Origin: Acorus gramineus
Taxonomy: Eukaryota > Streptophyta > Magnoliopsida > Acorales > Acoraceae
Reading direction: 5' to 3'
Length of the DNA: 64,000 bases
NCBI GenBank assembly: GCA_030737835.1
Contig: JAUJYN010000017.1
Span: 1,922,001-1,986,000 of the forward strand
The position numbers and the translations under genes are program-made. The notes beneath the pieces are model-generated. The model did not search any database. It was not told the DNA's origin and saw nothing but the letters and a program-made list of their open reading frames with translations. This document shows positions 11,231 to 22,833 of the stretch, one piece after another. The number at the start of each line of letters is the position of its first letter. Position 1 is the stretch's first letter.

Positions 11231-13934
11231 ATCTGTGGTCTAGATGATGAGACGTAGGATTGTCATCTGAGTACTCTTGTTTTAGAAGTTATCTTAGGTT
11301 GCTGACATGCCTCTTCGCATCCGTTGACGTGGACGTGACCCCCTGGACCCACCCTTAAGTTGTCGACTTGGTCGACTGAATAGGGTCAATTGTTGGATCC
11401 CTTGTTGCTGGATTAAGGCTTGGGTAGGAGATTCCAGCCCAGTAGTATGATAGTGATGAATTGGTCACAATTTCTAAGGTATGGATTGCGTCTCGATAAT
11501 GGAGCTCTTTCCCGTGCATCGGTATTGCTGGTAACCATTGAGTTCGTGTGCGGCGCCAGTTTCAAGTGTTGAGGATGTGGCGTATTGCTCATTAAGGGAT
11601 GATGTCTTCTTTCAGCCTTCCTACTCAGGATTAAGGGGCCTTGCGGGGTCATCGTTGAGACCCGGGCTAGGGTACTCCGTGTTCCTTGTTTGGTTGTCGG
11701 GATATCCTATATCGGGCCCTCATAGTGCCCTGCCAAGGTTCTTTTCCCAGTCAAGGAATACCTTTGAAGCATCAAATTGATGATGGATTTTTCCTCTCAC
11801 TTGGAAGGTGCTGTAGCGAGTGGTGATGTGTACCATCGGGATTGGGTACATCCTATTGCATCTTGGTGGGTGATTGCTTGTGGACTGGGTTCCTTAGTGG
11901 CATCTGGAGTCGCTTCGATATATCATTGTGCGTTGTAGCTGCCCGGATGAGGCCAGAGCCCTGTGAGGTGCTCCCAGATGCTATGCTTGTTGGTGCGCCC
12001 ATATGGCAGAGATAGCTGGCTTGGGAGGCTACTGGTGGAGGCCTCACCGGGAGAGTGCTACTGGATGATGTCGAGAGCGTGGACTCCCTGTGATGAATAT
12101 GCCCATGGAGTGCAGGATGCTGAAGTAGAAATGGTTATAGATGAGCGACCTATCTCTGGTGGCATGTGAAGCACAGTTATGGATACTGTCGCGTTTTGCC
12201 CCACATTGGTCGCAAATAAGGAGACGCGATGCTAGCGTTCGTGATGGGACTCAACCGCCCTATCAGATAGATGACGTCGCATAGGCATTGTCGAGGTCCG
12301 ACGACCCCTTATTGCGTGTCTTGTGGATTAAGCGCGGTTGAGCGGCTTACCAAGCGTGTAAGTGTCATCATGAGCGTCAGCCATGCTCGAGGAGCAGAAT
12401 TTGGACTTAATTGTTCGAGGTGTTGTTTTGATCTCCCCGTGGAGGTTGAAGATCAATTACCTTTGCCGCAAATCGATGATCTGTTTGACCAGCTCTGGGA
12501 GCGGTTGTCTGCTATTAGATCGATCTTCGCACAAGGGTACCATAAGTTGGAGATCCGGAAGTTGGACATCCCGTAGATGGCCTATCATGACCGTTTTGGG
12601 CACTGCGAGTTTTAAGTACTGCCATCGAGGTTGACGAATGCGCCAGATGCCTTCGTGGATCTCAAAAGTTTTATTGGGCTTCCGTGGACTACTTTGGGGT
12701 AGTCTTCATTGAGATTGCTGTGGTGCGATGAAAAGGCGATATGGGCGACCTTGTTTCCTTAGGTTGGCATGCCCTCAGGCAAAGTTTGAGAATCATCATT
12801 GAGTGGAAAGCGTTAGTCCATCGAGATTCCTTAGTGGACGTGGGAGTGGGTTATCAGGGATTGTTGCGGACTTGCTAATGTCACGTTCGGGTCACGACGC
12901 CGTCTAGGTGACTATTGACCGACTGACTAAGTACGCGCTTCCCTCCCTATCCGATTGATTGAGTCTCTGGACGCCTTGACATTGGTTTTCACCTTCGTGA
13001 TTGTTCATCTTCATGGCACTCCAGTCGGCGCTATTTTCGGTTGAGACGCGAGGGTTACTTTGAGGTTGTGGCGTAGCCTTGGCAAGCTTTGGCGCGAGCC
13101 TCCATTTAAGTATAACGTTTCATCGTCGATGGACAGCCAGACAAAGAGGATGATTCAGACCTTGGAGGACATGCTAAGTGCCTGCGTGCTCGATGATGAG
13201 GGCAGTTGGGTGAGGCATCACCCATTTGTTGGGGTATGCCTGCAAGACGACTGCCATTCGAGCATCCTGATGGTACTGTGAAAGGCACTCTACAGGTGCA
13301 GTTTTATACCTCCCTTGTGTTGGGACGGTTGAGGAGCGCCAGTTGGAGGGGCCACAAATTATTTATTTGACCTTGCAGTGGCCAGGTTGGTTCATGTGTG
13401 CATCCGCACCTCCCAGAACTGACAAAAGGGCTACGCAGGTCATCATCGCCAGGATGCTTACCTTTGGGTTTGGCGACCATGTTTTCGTGAAGGTGTCCCA
13501 GTTTAAGGGCATCCTATGTTTCGACGTTTGGGGCAAGCTGAGTTGGCTCTTTAATGGGACTGTTTCTCGTCATTGAGTGGATTGGGGAGGTGGCTTGTCA
13601 TGTAGCCTTTCCCCCACAGCTGGCTCATGCCCACGACGTCGTCCTTGTCTCATGGCCGAGGTGTTATGTCCAAGATCCTGCTCATGTCACTCCGTTCGAC
13701 CGTCTCATCCTCGAGCTGGATTTGTCATTCGTGGAGCAGTGGATCGAGGTCAAGGACCAACATGAGAAGAGGCTCCACACTAAGACCGTTCTTTTGATTA
13801 GAGTGTGTCGGTAGCGCCAGACTGGTGCATGGACCACTTGGGAGCAAAAGGTCTATGCGAGATACTTGCTATATGCAGTCTTCCCTTTGGGTTTCCTTAA
13901 ATTTCGAGGACTAAATTTCCTAAGGGGGGAAGAA
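11231..13934 (+). pseudogene. Internal region of family B copy B2, defective pol
   Basis: This is the forward counterpart of the B1 internal region and matches it throughout. It has an RT remnant ([13 protein letters not shown], about 12460-12500) followed by RSIFAQGYHKLEI in place of the catalytic block. Integrase core remnants lie at 12880-13280 (SRSGHDAV, then IQTLEDMLSACVLDDEGSW) and chromodomain-like remnants at 13690-13800. Several stops interrupt the frame. It lacks YIDD, RNase H and the integrase zinc-binding domain exactly as B1 does. The PPT (13920-13934) is intact. Segment 11635-11749 recurs as a small insert in solo LTR A4 (43873-43992). The shared defects suggest mobilisation by proteins supplied in trans. 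Confidence 0.82.
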
Positions 13935-16900
13935 TGTTATGCCTGTGTCATTTGGAGCCATTTCGGTTAAGCCTTGGTCACTTCTGGGTCATTCAGGGCC
14001 TTTTTAATTTTTCGATCGGAGCCGCTAAAATTTTGGCTTTTAGCCACCTGCGGGAGTTAGAGTACTCTGATTGGAAATCTGACTGCATATTATGGGTCCT
14101 GGTACCGTTTAGTACTACCCATAAAAATTTCATTGAATTCCGATAACGTTTTAGAAAATTTTGCAGTTCTGAATCGTATCCGGGTTTTGACCGATTTTGG
14201 ATTGTCAAAGGGTGACTTTGACCAGGTCAACGAAGACCTTGACTAGTCAAAGATGACCTTTGACTAGTCAAAGATGACCTTTGACTAGTCAGGGGTTTTT
14301 GTTTGGTAGTTTGGTTGGGTTGACTCAAAGTCAATCCCCCTTTTTTCACATTTAATGTAAGTGTGTGTGTGAGTGTGTGTGTGTGTGTGTACACTATAGG
14401 TGGGCGTCCCCTTCTCATCCTCTCCCCCTCACTCTCTCCTTCATTCCCTGGTTTTCTTTGTTTTTTTTTTTTGTGTTAAATAAAAGAAGAACATGAAGGA
14501 GAAGAAGAAACATTAAAAGGAAAAGAGAAAGGTATGTGGGTGCAAGCTTTGGGTGTTGTAGTTGTTGTTGTTGTTTCTTCTCATTAGCTCCTTCTCATGC
14601 CTTCCCCCCCCCCCCTGTTTTCAGCCAAGGAAGGCTGGTGGAGTGGCTGATGAGGTGGTGGTAGTGGTGGTGGTGGTAGAGGTGGTCGTGGGTGTGTCGA
14701 GAACCCCGCATCTCCTCATTTCCCTTCCCCTTTTTTGCAGATCTCGTCTTTTAAAGATCTCAGTGCATCTAGTATTTAGAGGCATATTGTTAGGATTTTG
14801 TCTTCTTATGATTTGATCATCTATGTGTCTAGATGTTATATATGAAATTTGGGGTCATTATGATATCTGTGGTGTAAGTTAGGAATTGACCTGCTTCGGG
14901 AAATGATTTGTTTCGGGCTTGTAGAAGCAAAATTATGTTCTAATGCCTTCATGGATTATGATCCCATAATATCATAGAATGTGCATGATTTATTTCATAA
15001 TTTTTGGATTTGTATTGGGTGCTGTGAAGACCAATTAGTAGGGCTGGTTGCAGCAGGTTTAGTAGTTTTGCTTGGTTGAGTGTCAAGGAGTTGGTTGCAT
15101 GTGTCTTGGGTGATAATATGGAAGTATCAGGGGTTAAGGTTTTCATGAAGTAAGCTTATATGTGTGATAGGAGGTTCCATAATTTAATTATGGATCATTA
15201 GTTGTGTTTTGCAGATCTCGTAGACCGGATGCACGGCGATCCGGATATCGGTGAGTGGTTCGATCCAGCCCCCCCCCCCCTCTCAGGATGCGCTCGACGA
15301 GCGTAAACGCGCGTCGCGCATTGATGGGGCCCCCTAGCTATACTACTTGTCTAGATAAGTAGTATAGCCATGCTTAAGCTATGATATGTAGATATCTTGC
15401 ATGCCAGGCTTATATACATGTATTGTATTCATGTATGAATTATTGTGTTGCATGAGCCCCTCTAGTATGGGCATGTATTTTTTAAATGTGTATGGATGTA
15501 TAGAATATGGCATGCCTTAGGTAGTATTGTAATAATACTCCCACCGTATTAATTGGAATATCGAACAGGATTAAGTCTGGGTTAATAACGGGCACCTGCC
15601 TAATATTCCCTTGCGATAAGACTCGAGGGCGTGGTGTAGCTGTTGCGCCCATGCCAATGGGGCAACGATATGACCAGCTTTATGAGATGATGATCTCTCC
15701 CGCCCTCTCCCTCTGAACGAACTGAGTAAGTAGATGTGATTTCCTACTCGACTCAGGTTCGTTTGGAATATTGGCATGCACCTGTTAGTGCGCGAGATCG
15801 CGCTTGACCCTTTTGTTTTAAGTTGGCGATATCCAACGCGTGTTAGAGTATATTTTGTATGTTTATGTGATTAATGACAATGTATGCATGTTGTATGATT
15901 TATTATGATATAAATCCATGTTAGGGAGTGTCCCTATAATTATTAGATGATTGTGCACATGGTTCATGCACATAGCTAGATATAAAATTCTCCTGGATAT
16001 ATTTATATGCGCATGTTAAAAACTGATAGGCCTATCTGGAATAGGCGTGGGTATGACCCGCTGTCGGGTTGTACCTTATTAGTTAGAGCGCTAGAGATGT
16101 AATTTCCCCGTGCATCCGAGCAATGCACTCGTTTGGAATTCAGGAGTATTCATTATCTTATCGGATTGTTAAGCCTTTAGTTGGGGCGTGACACCCCCCT
16201 GTGTCCGAGCGACGCAACCGTGTGGGAGTACAGTAGTATTCGATATCTCGATAAGTGATTATCGAGAGTAGTTGTTTTTCCAATGGGTTTGCCTTCCGAA
16301 CATGGAATGTTTACTCCGAGTGTCGTCCGAGTTGAAGAGGGCCGGGTTGTAGCTGTCCTCACAGAGGGCTCCCATCAGTAGGTACCACCGATGCGTTCGG
16401 AAACGTATTGATCGCGGAAGTGTACCAGGTAAAGGCTACCCAGGAGAGGGCTAACGAATGATATTGCGAGCGTGGAATCGTTCTCCCCTTCGTTGGATCC
16501 GATGTAGGAACTCCCCGGCGTTGGAAAAGCTGTCCTGACAGAGGGCTCCCATTCGTAGGTACCACCGATGTGTTCGGAAGCGTATTGATCGTGGGTGTAT
16601 ACCAGGTAGAGGCTACGTGGGGAAAGGGCTACCGGTGGACCAAGGGTGTAGAGCAGTCTAAGTCTCTTCCAAAAGTCCCAAGTGTCTCCCTCCGGGAATG
16701 AGGGTGAGGATGAGGTGAAGACACGTCGCCTCGCGACCCATTTGTTGTTCGTCCGTTCCCATAGTTGTTGGGTCCGGTCTCGTATCGATGTTCAAAGACA
16801 TCGTTGGGTAGTTACCTCGATGGAGATGATCCAGTAGTGTTGTGTGGACCAGTAATCCCGGGTCTCCTCGACCAACGGTATGGTCTCTCCCTAAAAGTCC

Positions 16901-16948
16901 CAAGAGTCTCCCTCCGGGAGTGAGGGTGAGGGTGAGGTTGGTCGCGCC
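13935..16948 (+). mobile_element. 3' LTR of B2, first segment
   Basis: The LTR starts TGTTATGCCTGTGTC after the PPT. Together with 26904-27438 it measures about 3.55 kb, and A1 separates the two segments. It has a candidate intron 1 (14532-14624; AAAG|GTATG to TTTTCAG|CC) and a 36-bp exon (15215-15250) between TTTTGCAG and GTGAGTGG. Unlike other copies, the interval before that exon (about 14746-15214) is AT-rich with no CpG tract. A hairpin with an 11-bp perfect stem lies at 15338-15367. Two diverged copies of a block with GGCTCCCAT and GGTACCACCGATG lie at about 16365-16640. Confidence 0.88.
15338..15367 (+). repeat. Perfect hairpin in B LTR
   Basis: Arms CTATACTACTT and AAGTAGTATAG (11 bp, no mismatch) enclose an 8-nt loop. 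The same stem recurs with a different loop in B1 (around 27449-27474), B5 (around 38629-38656) and, with changes, B4. Confidence 0.75.
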
Positions 16949-19407
16949 TGTCATGCCCCAGGGCAGCCGTCCCCGAGACATGGCAAGTATATATAATATC
17001 AGCAGTCTATATAGGAGATCAATAACATACTCTAAACAACATAAAAAATGACAACACAGACAACAAGGTAGCTGACATAATATATACAAATAGCGGAAGC
17101 TCAAACGACTGAGTCTGTATATCAAAGACATATTAAAGATCCGATACATACTCAATTATCCTGTGAGAGCCAATATATACAATGACATCCAAATACAAGT
17201 ATGTACCCAAGCACGGAATACAATACATACAATCAAGAAGGGGATGCTGATGGCCTCTCACTCGCAGAACGTGACGCTGCTCCGCTACTACTGATGTGCC
17301 TCGGGGAGCTCCTCCTTCAGATCCAACTCAGATATCACTGGAAGAAAAGAATATGCGAGGGGTGAGCCACACGCTCAGTGAATAGCACAACCCATGCATC
17401 ACAATTCATATTAACCTTATATAATTTATAGCCCCTAACACGGGAGCAACCACACATTCTAATGGGTCGTTTCATCGCCAACCCACCTCCCCCCTCACCC
17501 TCACCCTTTCCGGGGGGTGACATGGGCCTCTTGGGGCATACTAGACCGCTCTCCACCCCTGGTCCACCCGGTAGCCTCTCCCACCCTCGTAGCCTCCACC
17601 TGGTATACTCCCACTATCAGTACAGTCCGACGCATCGGAGGTACCTACGGACGGGAGCCCTTTGTCAGGCCAGCCAACGCCGAGGAGTTCCTACATCGGA
17701 TCCAACCAAAAGGAGAAGATAGCCTACTCACACGGATACGATCCTCTTGGATCCGTCGACACCGATTTGTAACTCTACTAATGTCATGAATTCTCAAGAA
17801 TTCCTCCAGGGCGCATAACTAAGATGCGGGGAGACATATATTATAACAACAAGGTTATAATATTCTCTAAGGCATGCTTGTAACTATATGCTCACATTTG
17901 ATTTAATTAAATTAAACTAGATGGGAACATACATAGTTCGGGGCATAGTGTCTAGGCATGCATAGGCCTCTATACATGACGTATGGGTGCATATCCCTAG
18001 CATACAAGTCTAAGGTGGCATGGATACAACATATTAATCATGCATGCATAGCTTTACATTTATTACATGTTAATACACAATTATGGTGCCCCAGGGGAGG
18101 GCAATGCACGCCTACGTGCATCGAACGCCTCCCTACTGGGTTGGATTGTCCCACTCACCGAAACCCGGGTCGCTACGTGACTGTCCGTCAAGATCTGCAA
18201 GACAGGGGCATTCAATATGGTGAGTAAACTATACAAATACATAAGAAATTTTCTAAAAATATCCAATACTCGGACAAGCATGCATACGGACCCGCACGCA
18301 TGCGAGCACGGCCCCCCGCACGCGCACGCATGAACGCGCATGCCCGCAAGCGCCCCTTCGCCCCGGGCGCACTGCCGCACCCTTGCCCGCGTGCCCAGAC
18401 GCGCTGCTCGCCCCTGCCCATGCGCCCAGACACGCTACTGCGCGCGCCCGCGCGCACCGCTCGTCTAGCCTTGCGCGTACCCTGCGCGCATTGCGCCCCC
18501 GCGCAGCACTCCGCGCGCACGCCCGCGCGCGCGCCATAGCCCTTCCCACCCCCTCCTCAGCCCATGCAAGCATGCATAACCAATTAAGTTCCCTAATCAA
18601 GCATCTATACTAGCTAGGGGAGGAGGAAAGCTTACCCAAAGAGGGGAAGGGAAAGGGAGGGAACTCGGGTGCCCTTCGCGCACCAAATCGCCGCCACCAA
18701 GACCACCAACACCTTAGCCACTTCTCAGCCCAAGATGGCTGAAAACAGGGGTTATGAGAAGCCATGAGAGGAGGTAAACAAGGGGGAAAACTAAACAAAG
18801 ACCATGGAGAGCTAGATCACTCCCTTACCAATCTTTTCTTCTTCAATGGCTTTCTATTTCAACTCCTCCTACTACCTCTAATGGGGGAAATAAAGAGAAG
18901 GGAAGATGGATTTGTGTGTGAGAGAGAGAGAGAGAGATGGGGAAGAAGAAAGAAGGGGGACGCCCACTTAAAGGGCCACACACACACACACACACACTCA
19001 CACACTCACACTCAGAAAAATTAGGTTTTTGTGTTTGACTTTAGGTCAACCCAACCACACAAACAAACAAAACCAATTGACCAAGTCAATGGTCAAACTT
19101 GACTTGGTCAAAGTCATCTTTGACTTGGTCAAGTCTCCCCATGACTTTCCCACTTGGTCAAAACCGATACGATTCGGAACTGCCAAATTCTGAACGTTAC
19201 CGGAATTCGATGAAATTTTCGTGAGTGGTTTGAAATGGCACAAGGACACATAATGTGCAGTTAGATTTTCAATCGGAGTTCTCAAGCTCATGATGATAGC
19301 TAAAAGTCTAAAATTTTAGCAGTTCCGATCGAAAAAAGAAAAAGTTGAAAAACTGCCAGAAATGTCCCAAAGGTGACCAGAAGGCTAAAAGTGACACATA
19401 TATAACA
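16949..19407 (-). mobile_element. 3' LTR of A1
   Basis: About 2.46 kb, running TGTCATGCCCC to GACACATATATAACA on the plus strand. It is shorter than the 5' LTR mainly because part of the CpG tract is missing (18268-18545 against 25668-26030). Splice-like signals are retained: the exon 3 complement lies near 18160-18200. Confidence 0.9.
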
Positions 19408-19422
19408 TTCTTCCCCCCTTAG
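19408..19422 (-). other. Polypurine tract of A1
   Basis: TTCTTCCCCCCTTAG on the plus strand is the complement of the A2 PPT and abuts the LTR end. Confidence 0.85.
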
Positions 19423-19455
19423 GAAATTTTGTCCACAAAATAAATACAAAAACAT

Positions 19456-20812
19456 CTAGGAAGGGAAAAGATGCGGATATGCGCCACGCATGGCGTCCTC
19501 GCGCTCCCAAGTGGCCTCAGCACCGGAACGGTGCTGCCATTGCACCTTAACCAGCTGGACGGTCTTGGTGCGGAGCCTCTTCTCGCGTCGATCCAAGATC
19601 TCGATCGGCTGCTCCACGAATGACAAGTCCGGCTCGAAGACGAGCGGCTCGAACGGAATAACGTGAGCAGGATCGTGGACGTAACGCCTCAGCTGCGAGA
19701 CATGGAAGACGTCATGGGCCTGAGCCAACTGTGGGGGCAGGGCTATGCGATAGGCCACCTCTCCAACCCGCTCGAGGATGAGAAACGGCCCAATGAAACG
19801 CGGACTCAGCTTGCCCCGCACACCGAAACGGAAGATGCCCTTCATCGGGGACACCTTCAGGAAGACATGGTCACCAACCTCGAAGGCGAGCTCACGGCGA
19901 CGACGATCGGCGTAGCTCTTCTGACGGCTCTGAGCGACTCGGATACGCTCACGAATCGTCTTGACCATCTCTGAGGTCTGGTGGATGATCTCTGGTCCCT
20001 CCAACTGGCGCTCTCCGACCTCGTCCCAACACAAGGGGGACCTGCAGCTGCGGCCATAGAGCGCTTCGTATGGTGCCATCCGGATACTCGAGTGGTAGCT
20101 GTTGTTGTAGGCAAACTCCACCAACGGAAGATGCCTCTCCCAACTGCCCCCAAAGTCGAGAACGCAAGCTCGCAGCATGTCCTCCAGGGTCTGAATCGTC
20201 CTCTCCACTGGCCGTCCGTCTGCGGATGAAACGTGTACTGAAGTGGAGGTTCGTACCAAGGGCGTGCTGAAGGCTACGCCAGAACCTCGAAGTAAATCTC
20301 GCGTCTCTATCAGAAATGATGCTGACGGGAGTGCCATGGAGACGAACAATCTCGGAGACAAACAACTGCGCCATGTCCAGAGAATCGGTGAGTCGAATGG
20401 GGAGGAAATGGGTGGACTTAGTCAGTCGGTCGACGATTACCCAGATGGCATCGCGACCCGAACGTGACCTCGGCAAACCCGAAACGAAGTCCATGGTGAT
20501 CTGCTCCCACTTCCATTGAGGAATCTCAATGGACTGCAGCTTCCCCGTAGGACGCTGATGTTCCGACTTCACCTGCTGGCATACCAAGCAACGGGCAACG
20601 AAACGGCCAATATCCGTCTTCATCCCGCGCCACCAGTAGCCACGACGAAGGCCCCTGTACATCTTCGTGCCACCAGGATGCACTGTGTACCTCGAACGAT
20701 GGGCCTCGTCCAAGATCTTCTGCTTCAGCTCTGCGTCGTCAGGAATGCATACTCGACCTCTGAACCGCAGGATCCCGTCCTCGCGAATCTGGTAGTCCGG
20801 ACGCTCGCCCCG
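19456..20812 (-). pseudogene. pol: A1 integrase with C-terminal chromodomain
   Basis: On the minus strand the zinc-binding region (TVHPGG, then CLVCQQ) is followed by the DDE core with MDFVSGLP and SDRDARF. It continues in another frame with the Glu region ERTIQTLEDML, the GPF motif (FIGPFLIL) and a chromodomain-like tail (KVQWQH, EATWE, YPHLF). It would insert cDNA into chromatin, and in chromoviruses the chromodomain targets integration. Comparison with A2 shows single missing bases near 20812, 20233 and 20206. The last two break the core between the second Asp and the Glu. No nonsense substitution was seen. The stop is at about 19456, just upstream of the PPT. Confidence 0.92.
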
Positions 20813-22833
20813 GCGACGCCTTCAGAGAGGACTAGAAAGTGAGGATCCTGCCCCTGAGCCGTGCGGATCTCGTCGAGAAGAACGGGCTGCACCACTAGCC
20901 TGGCCAAAAAGCCAGCAACGACGCTGATCCAGCAAGCGGCCTCCTCCAGAAGCCTCCAACGACGTACAGCCAAGTGGGCAGCCATGCCCAAGGGCTGCCT
21001 GCTGAGAGCATCAGCCACGACATTCGCCTTACCCGGATGGTAAGCGATGTCACAATCATAGTCCTTCAGGAACTCGACCCAATGTCTCTGACGCATGTTG
21101 AGCTCCGGCTGGGACTGCAAATAAGTCAAGCTCTTGTGATCAGTGAAGAGCTCGAACTCCTCGCCATAGAGGTAGTGCCTCCACATCTTCAGCGCAAAGA
21201 TGATCGCTGCTAACTCTAAGTCGTGGGTGGGGTAATTCTGCTCATGGGGCTTCAACTGACGCGACGCGTAAGCCACAACCTTACCGTACTGCATCAGGAC
21301 GCAACCCACACCCAGCCGCGATGCATCGGAGTAGACTGCGAATCCACCACTCCCAGACGGAATGGTAAGAACTGGCGCTGAGGTGAGCCTTCGCTTCAAC
21401 TCCAGGAAGCTCTCCTCGCAAGCTGGGGACCACTCGAACCGGACATCCTTCCGAGTGAGGCGGGTCAGAGGAACAGCTATCTTCGAGAAACCCTCGACAA
21501 ACCTCCGATAATATCCCGCTAAACCCAAAAAGCTCCGAATCTCTGTGGGGTTCGACGGTCGACGCCAATTCGACACGGCGAGCGTCTTGTCCGGGTCCAC
21601 AGATATGCCCTCGCCGGAAATCACGTGGCCCAGAAAGGCCATACGCTCCAACCAAAACTCGCACTTACTGAACTTGGCGAACAACTGATGTCGGGCCAAA
21701 GTCTCCAAGACAGTGCGGAGATGGTCAGCGTGCTCCTCAAGACTCCTCGAGTACACCAGAATATCATCGATGAAGACTACTACGAAGGAGTCGAGGAAGG
21801 GCCGAAACACCCGGTTCATCAGATCCATGAAGGCTGCCGGCGCATTCGTCAACCCAAATGGCAGTACTCGGAACTCGTAGTGCCCATAACGGGTACGAAA
21901 GGCCGTCTTCAGAATATCTGACTCCTGGATCTTCAGCTGATAGTAGCCCGAACGGAGATCGATCTTAGAAAAGACACGCGCTCCCTGGAGCTGGTCAAAC
22001 AGATCGTCAATCCGTGGCAAGGGGTACTTGTTCTTCACGGTCCACTTGTTCAGTTGCCTGTAATCAATACAAAGCCGCAGCGAACCGTCCTTCTTCCTCA
22101 TGAACAAAACAGGGGCTCCCCATGGAGAAACACTCGGACGTGCGAAGCCCTTCTCAAGCAACTCCTCCAACTGCTCCTTGAGCACCTTCAGCTCTGCTGG
22201 GGCCATCCGGTACGGAGCTCTCAAAATCGGCTCGGTCCCCAGAATTAGATTAATCTCAAACTCGATCGCGCGATCCGGCGGTAATCCCAGAAGATCATCG
22301 GGGAAAACCTCTGGATATTCCGCCACGATCGGAGTCTGACTGATATCTGCCCGCAGTGGTGCGTCCTCCTCAGCAATATACGCCAGAAAGCCCTCGCATC
22401 CTCCCTGAAGGAGTCTCCACGCCTGGATAGATGACACGAACCCCAAAGGGGCTATGTCACGATCGCCCACGAACTGGAAAGACCTCCGACCCGGAAGGTG
22501 GAAAGACACCGACTTCGCAAAACAGTCGATGCTGACGTGACTAGCTGAGAGCCAATCCATTCCCAGGATGGCATCGAAGTCCGTCATGGCGAGCTCTACC
22601 AACTCCACTGGAAACTCATGCTCCGCAATCACCACGGTACACCCTCGGTAAACAGAACGGAGGAGAATACGGTCTCCGATGGGCAATGATATCTCCAGCA
22701 TAACATCAAGAGGGGCGGACGCCACGCCCATCCGTCTCGCAAAAATGGGAGACACGAACGAGTGCGTGGCTCCGGAATCAAATAACACATATGCAGGGAG
22801 CTGGGAGATCAAAACAATACCTCGACCACGCTA
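20812..22833 (-). CDS. pol: A1 protease, reverse transcriptase and RNase H
   Basis: A long open stretch of about 670 residues encodes an aspartic protease ([11 protein letters not shown] near the start), reverse transcriptase with [23 protein letters not shown] and the catalytic [11 protein letters not shown], and RNase H with catalytic positions in [17 protein letters not shown] and LFTDHKSL, ending in [11 protein letters not shown]. These produce and process the cDNA inside virus-like particles. All key residues checked are present. The block is joined to gag in the family's usual single polyprotein, but here a missing base near 22820 separates them. Another near 20812 shifts the frame before integrase. 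About 15 bp present in A2 are absent near 20920. The boundaries given are those of the open frame; no independent start is claimed. Confidence 0.93.

Noticed and set aside
11538-11780. Open frame of 80 residues in B2 with a close partner in B1
   Set aside because: The similarity reflects the shared B internal sequence. The frame has no gag or pol motif and the flanking frame is closed, so a separate gene is not supported.
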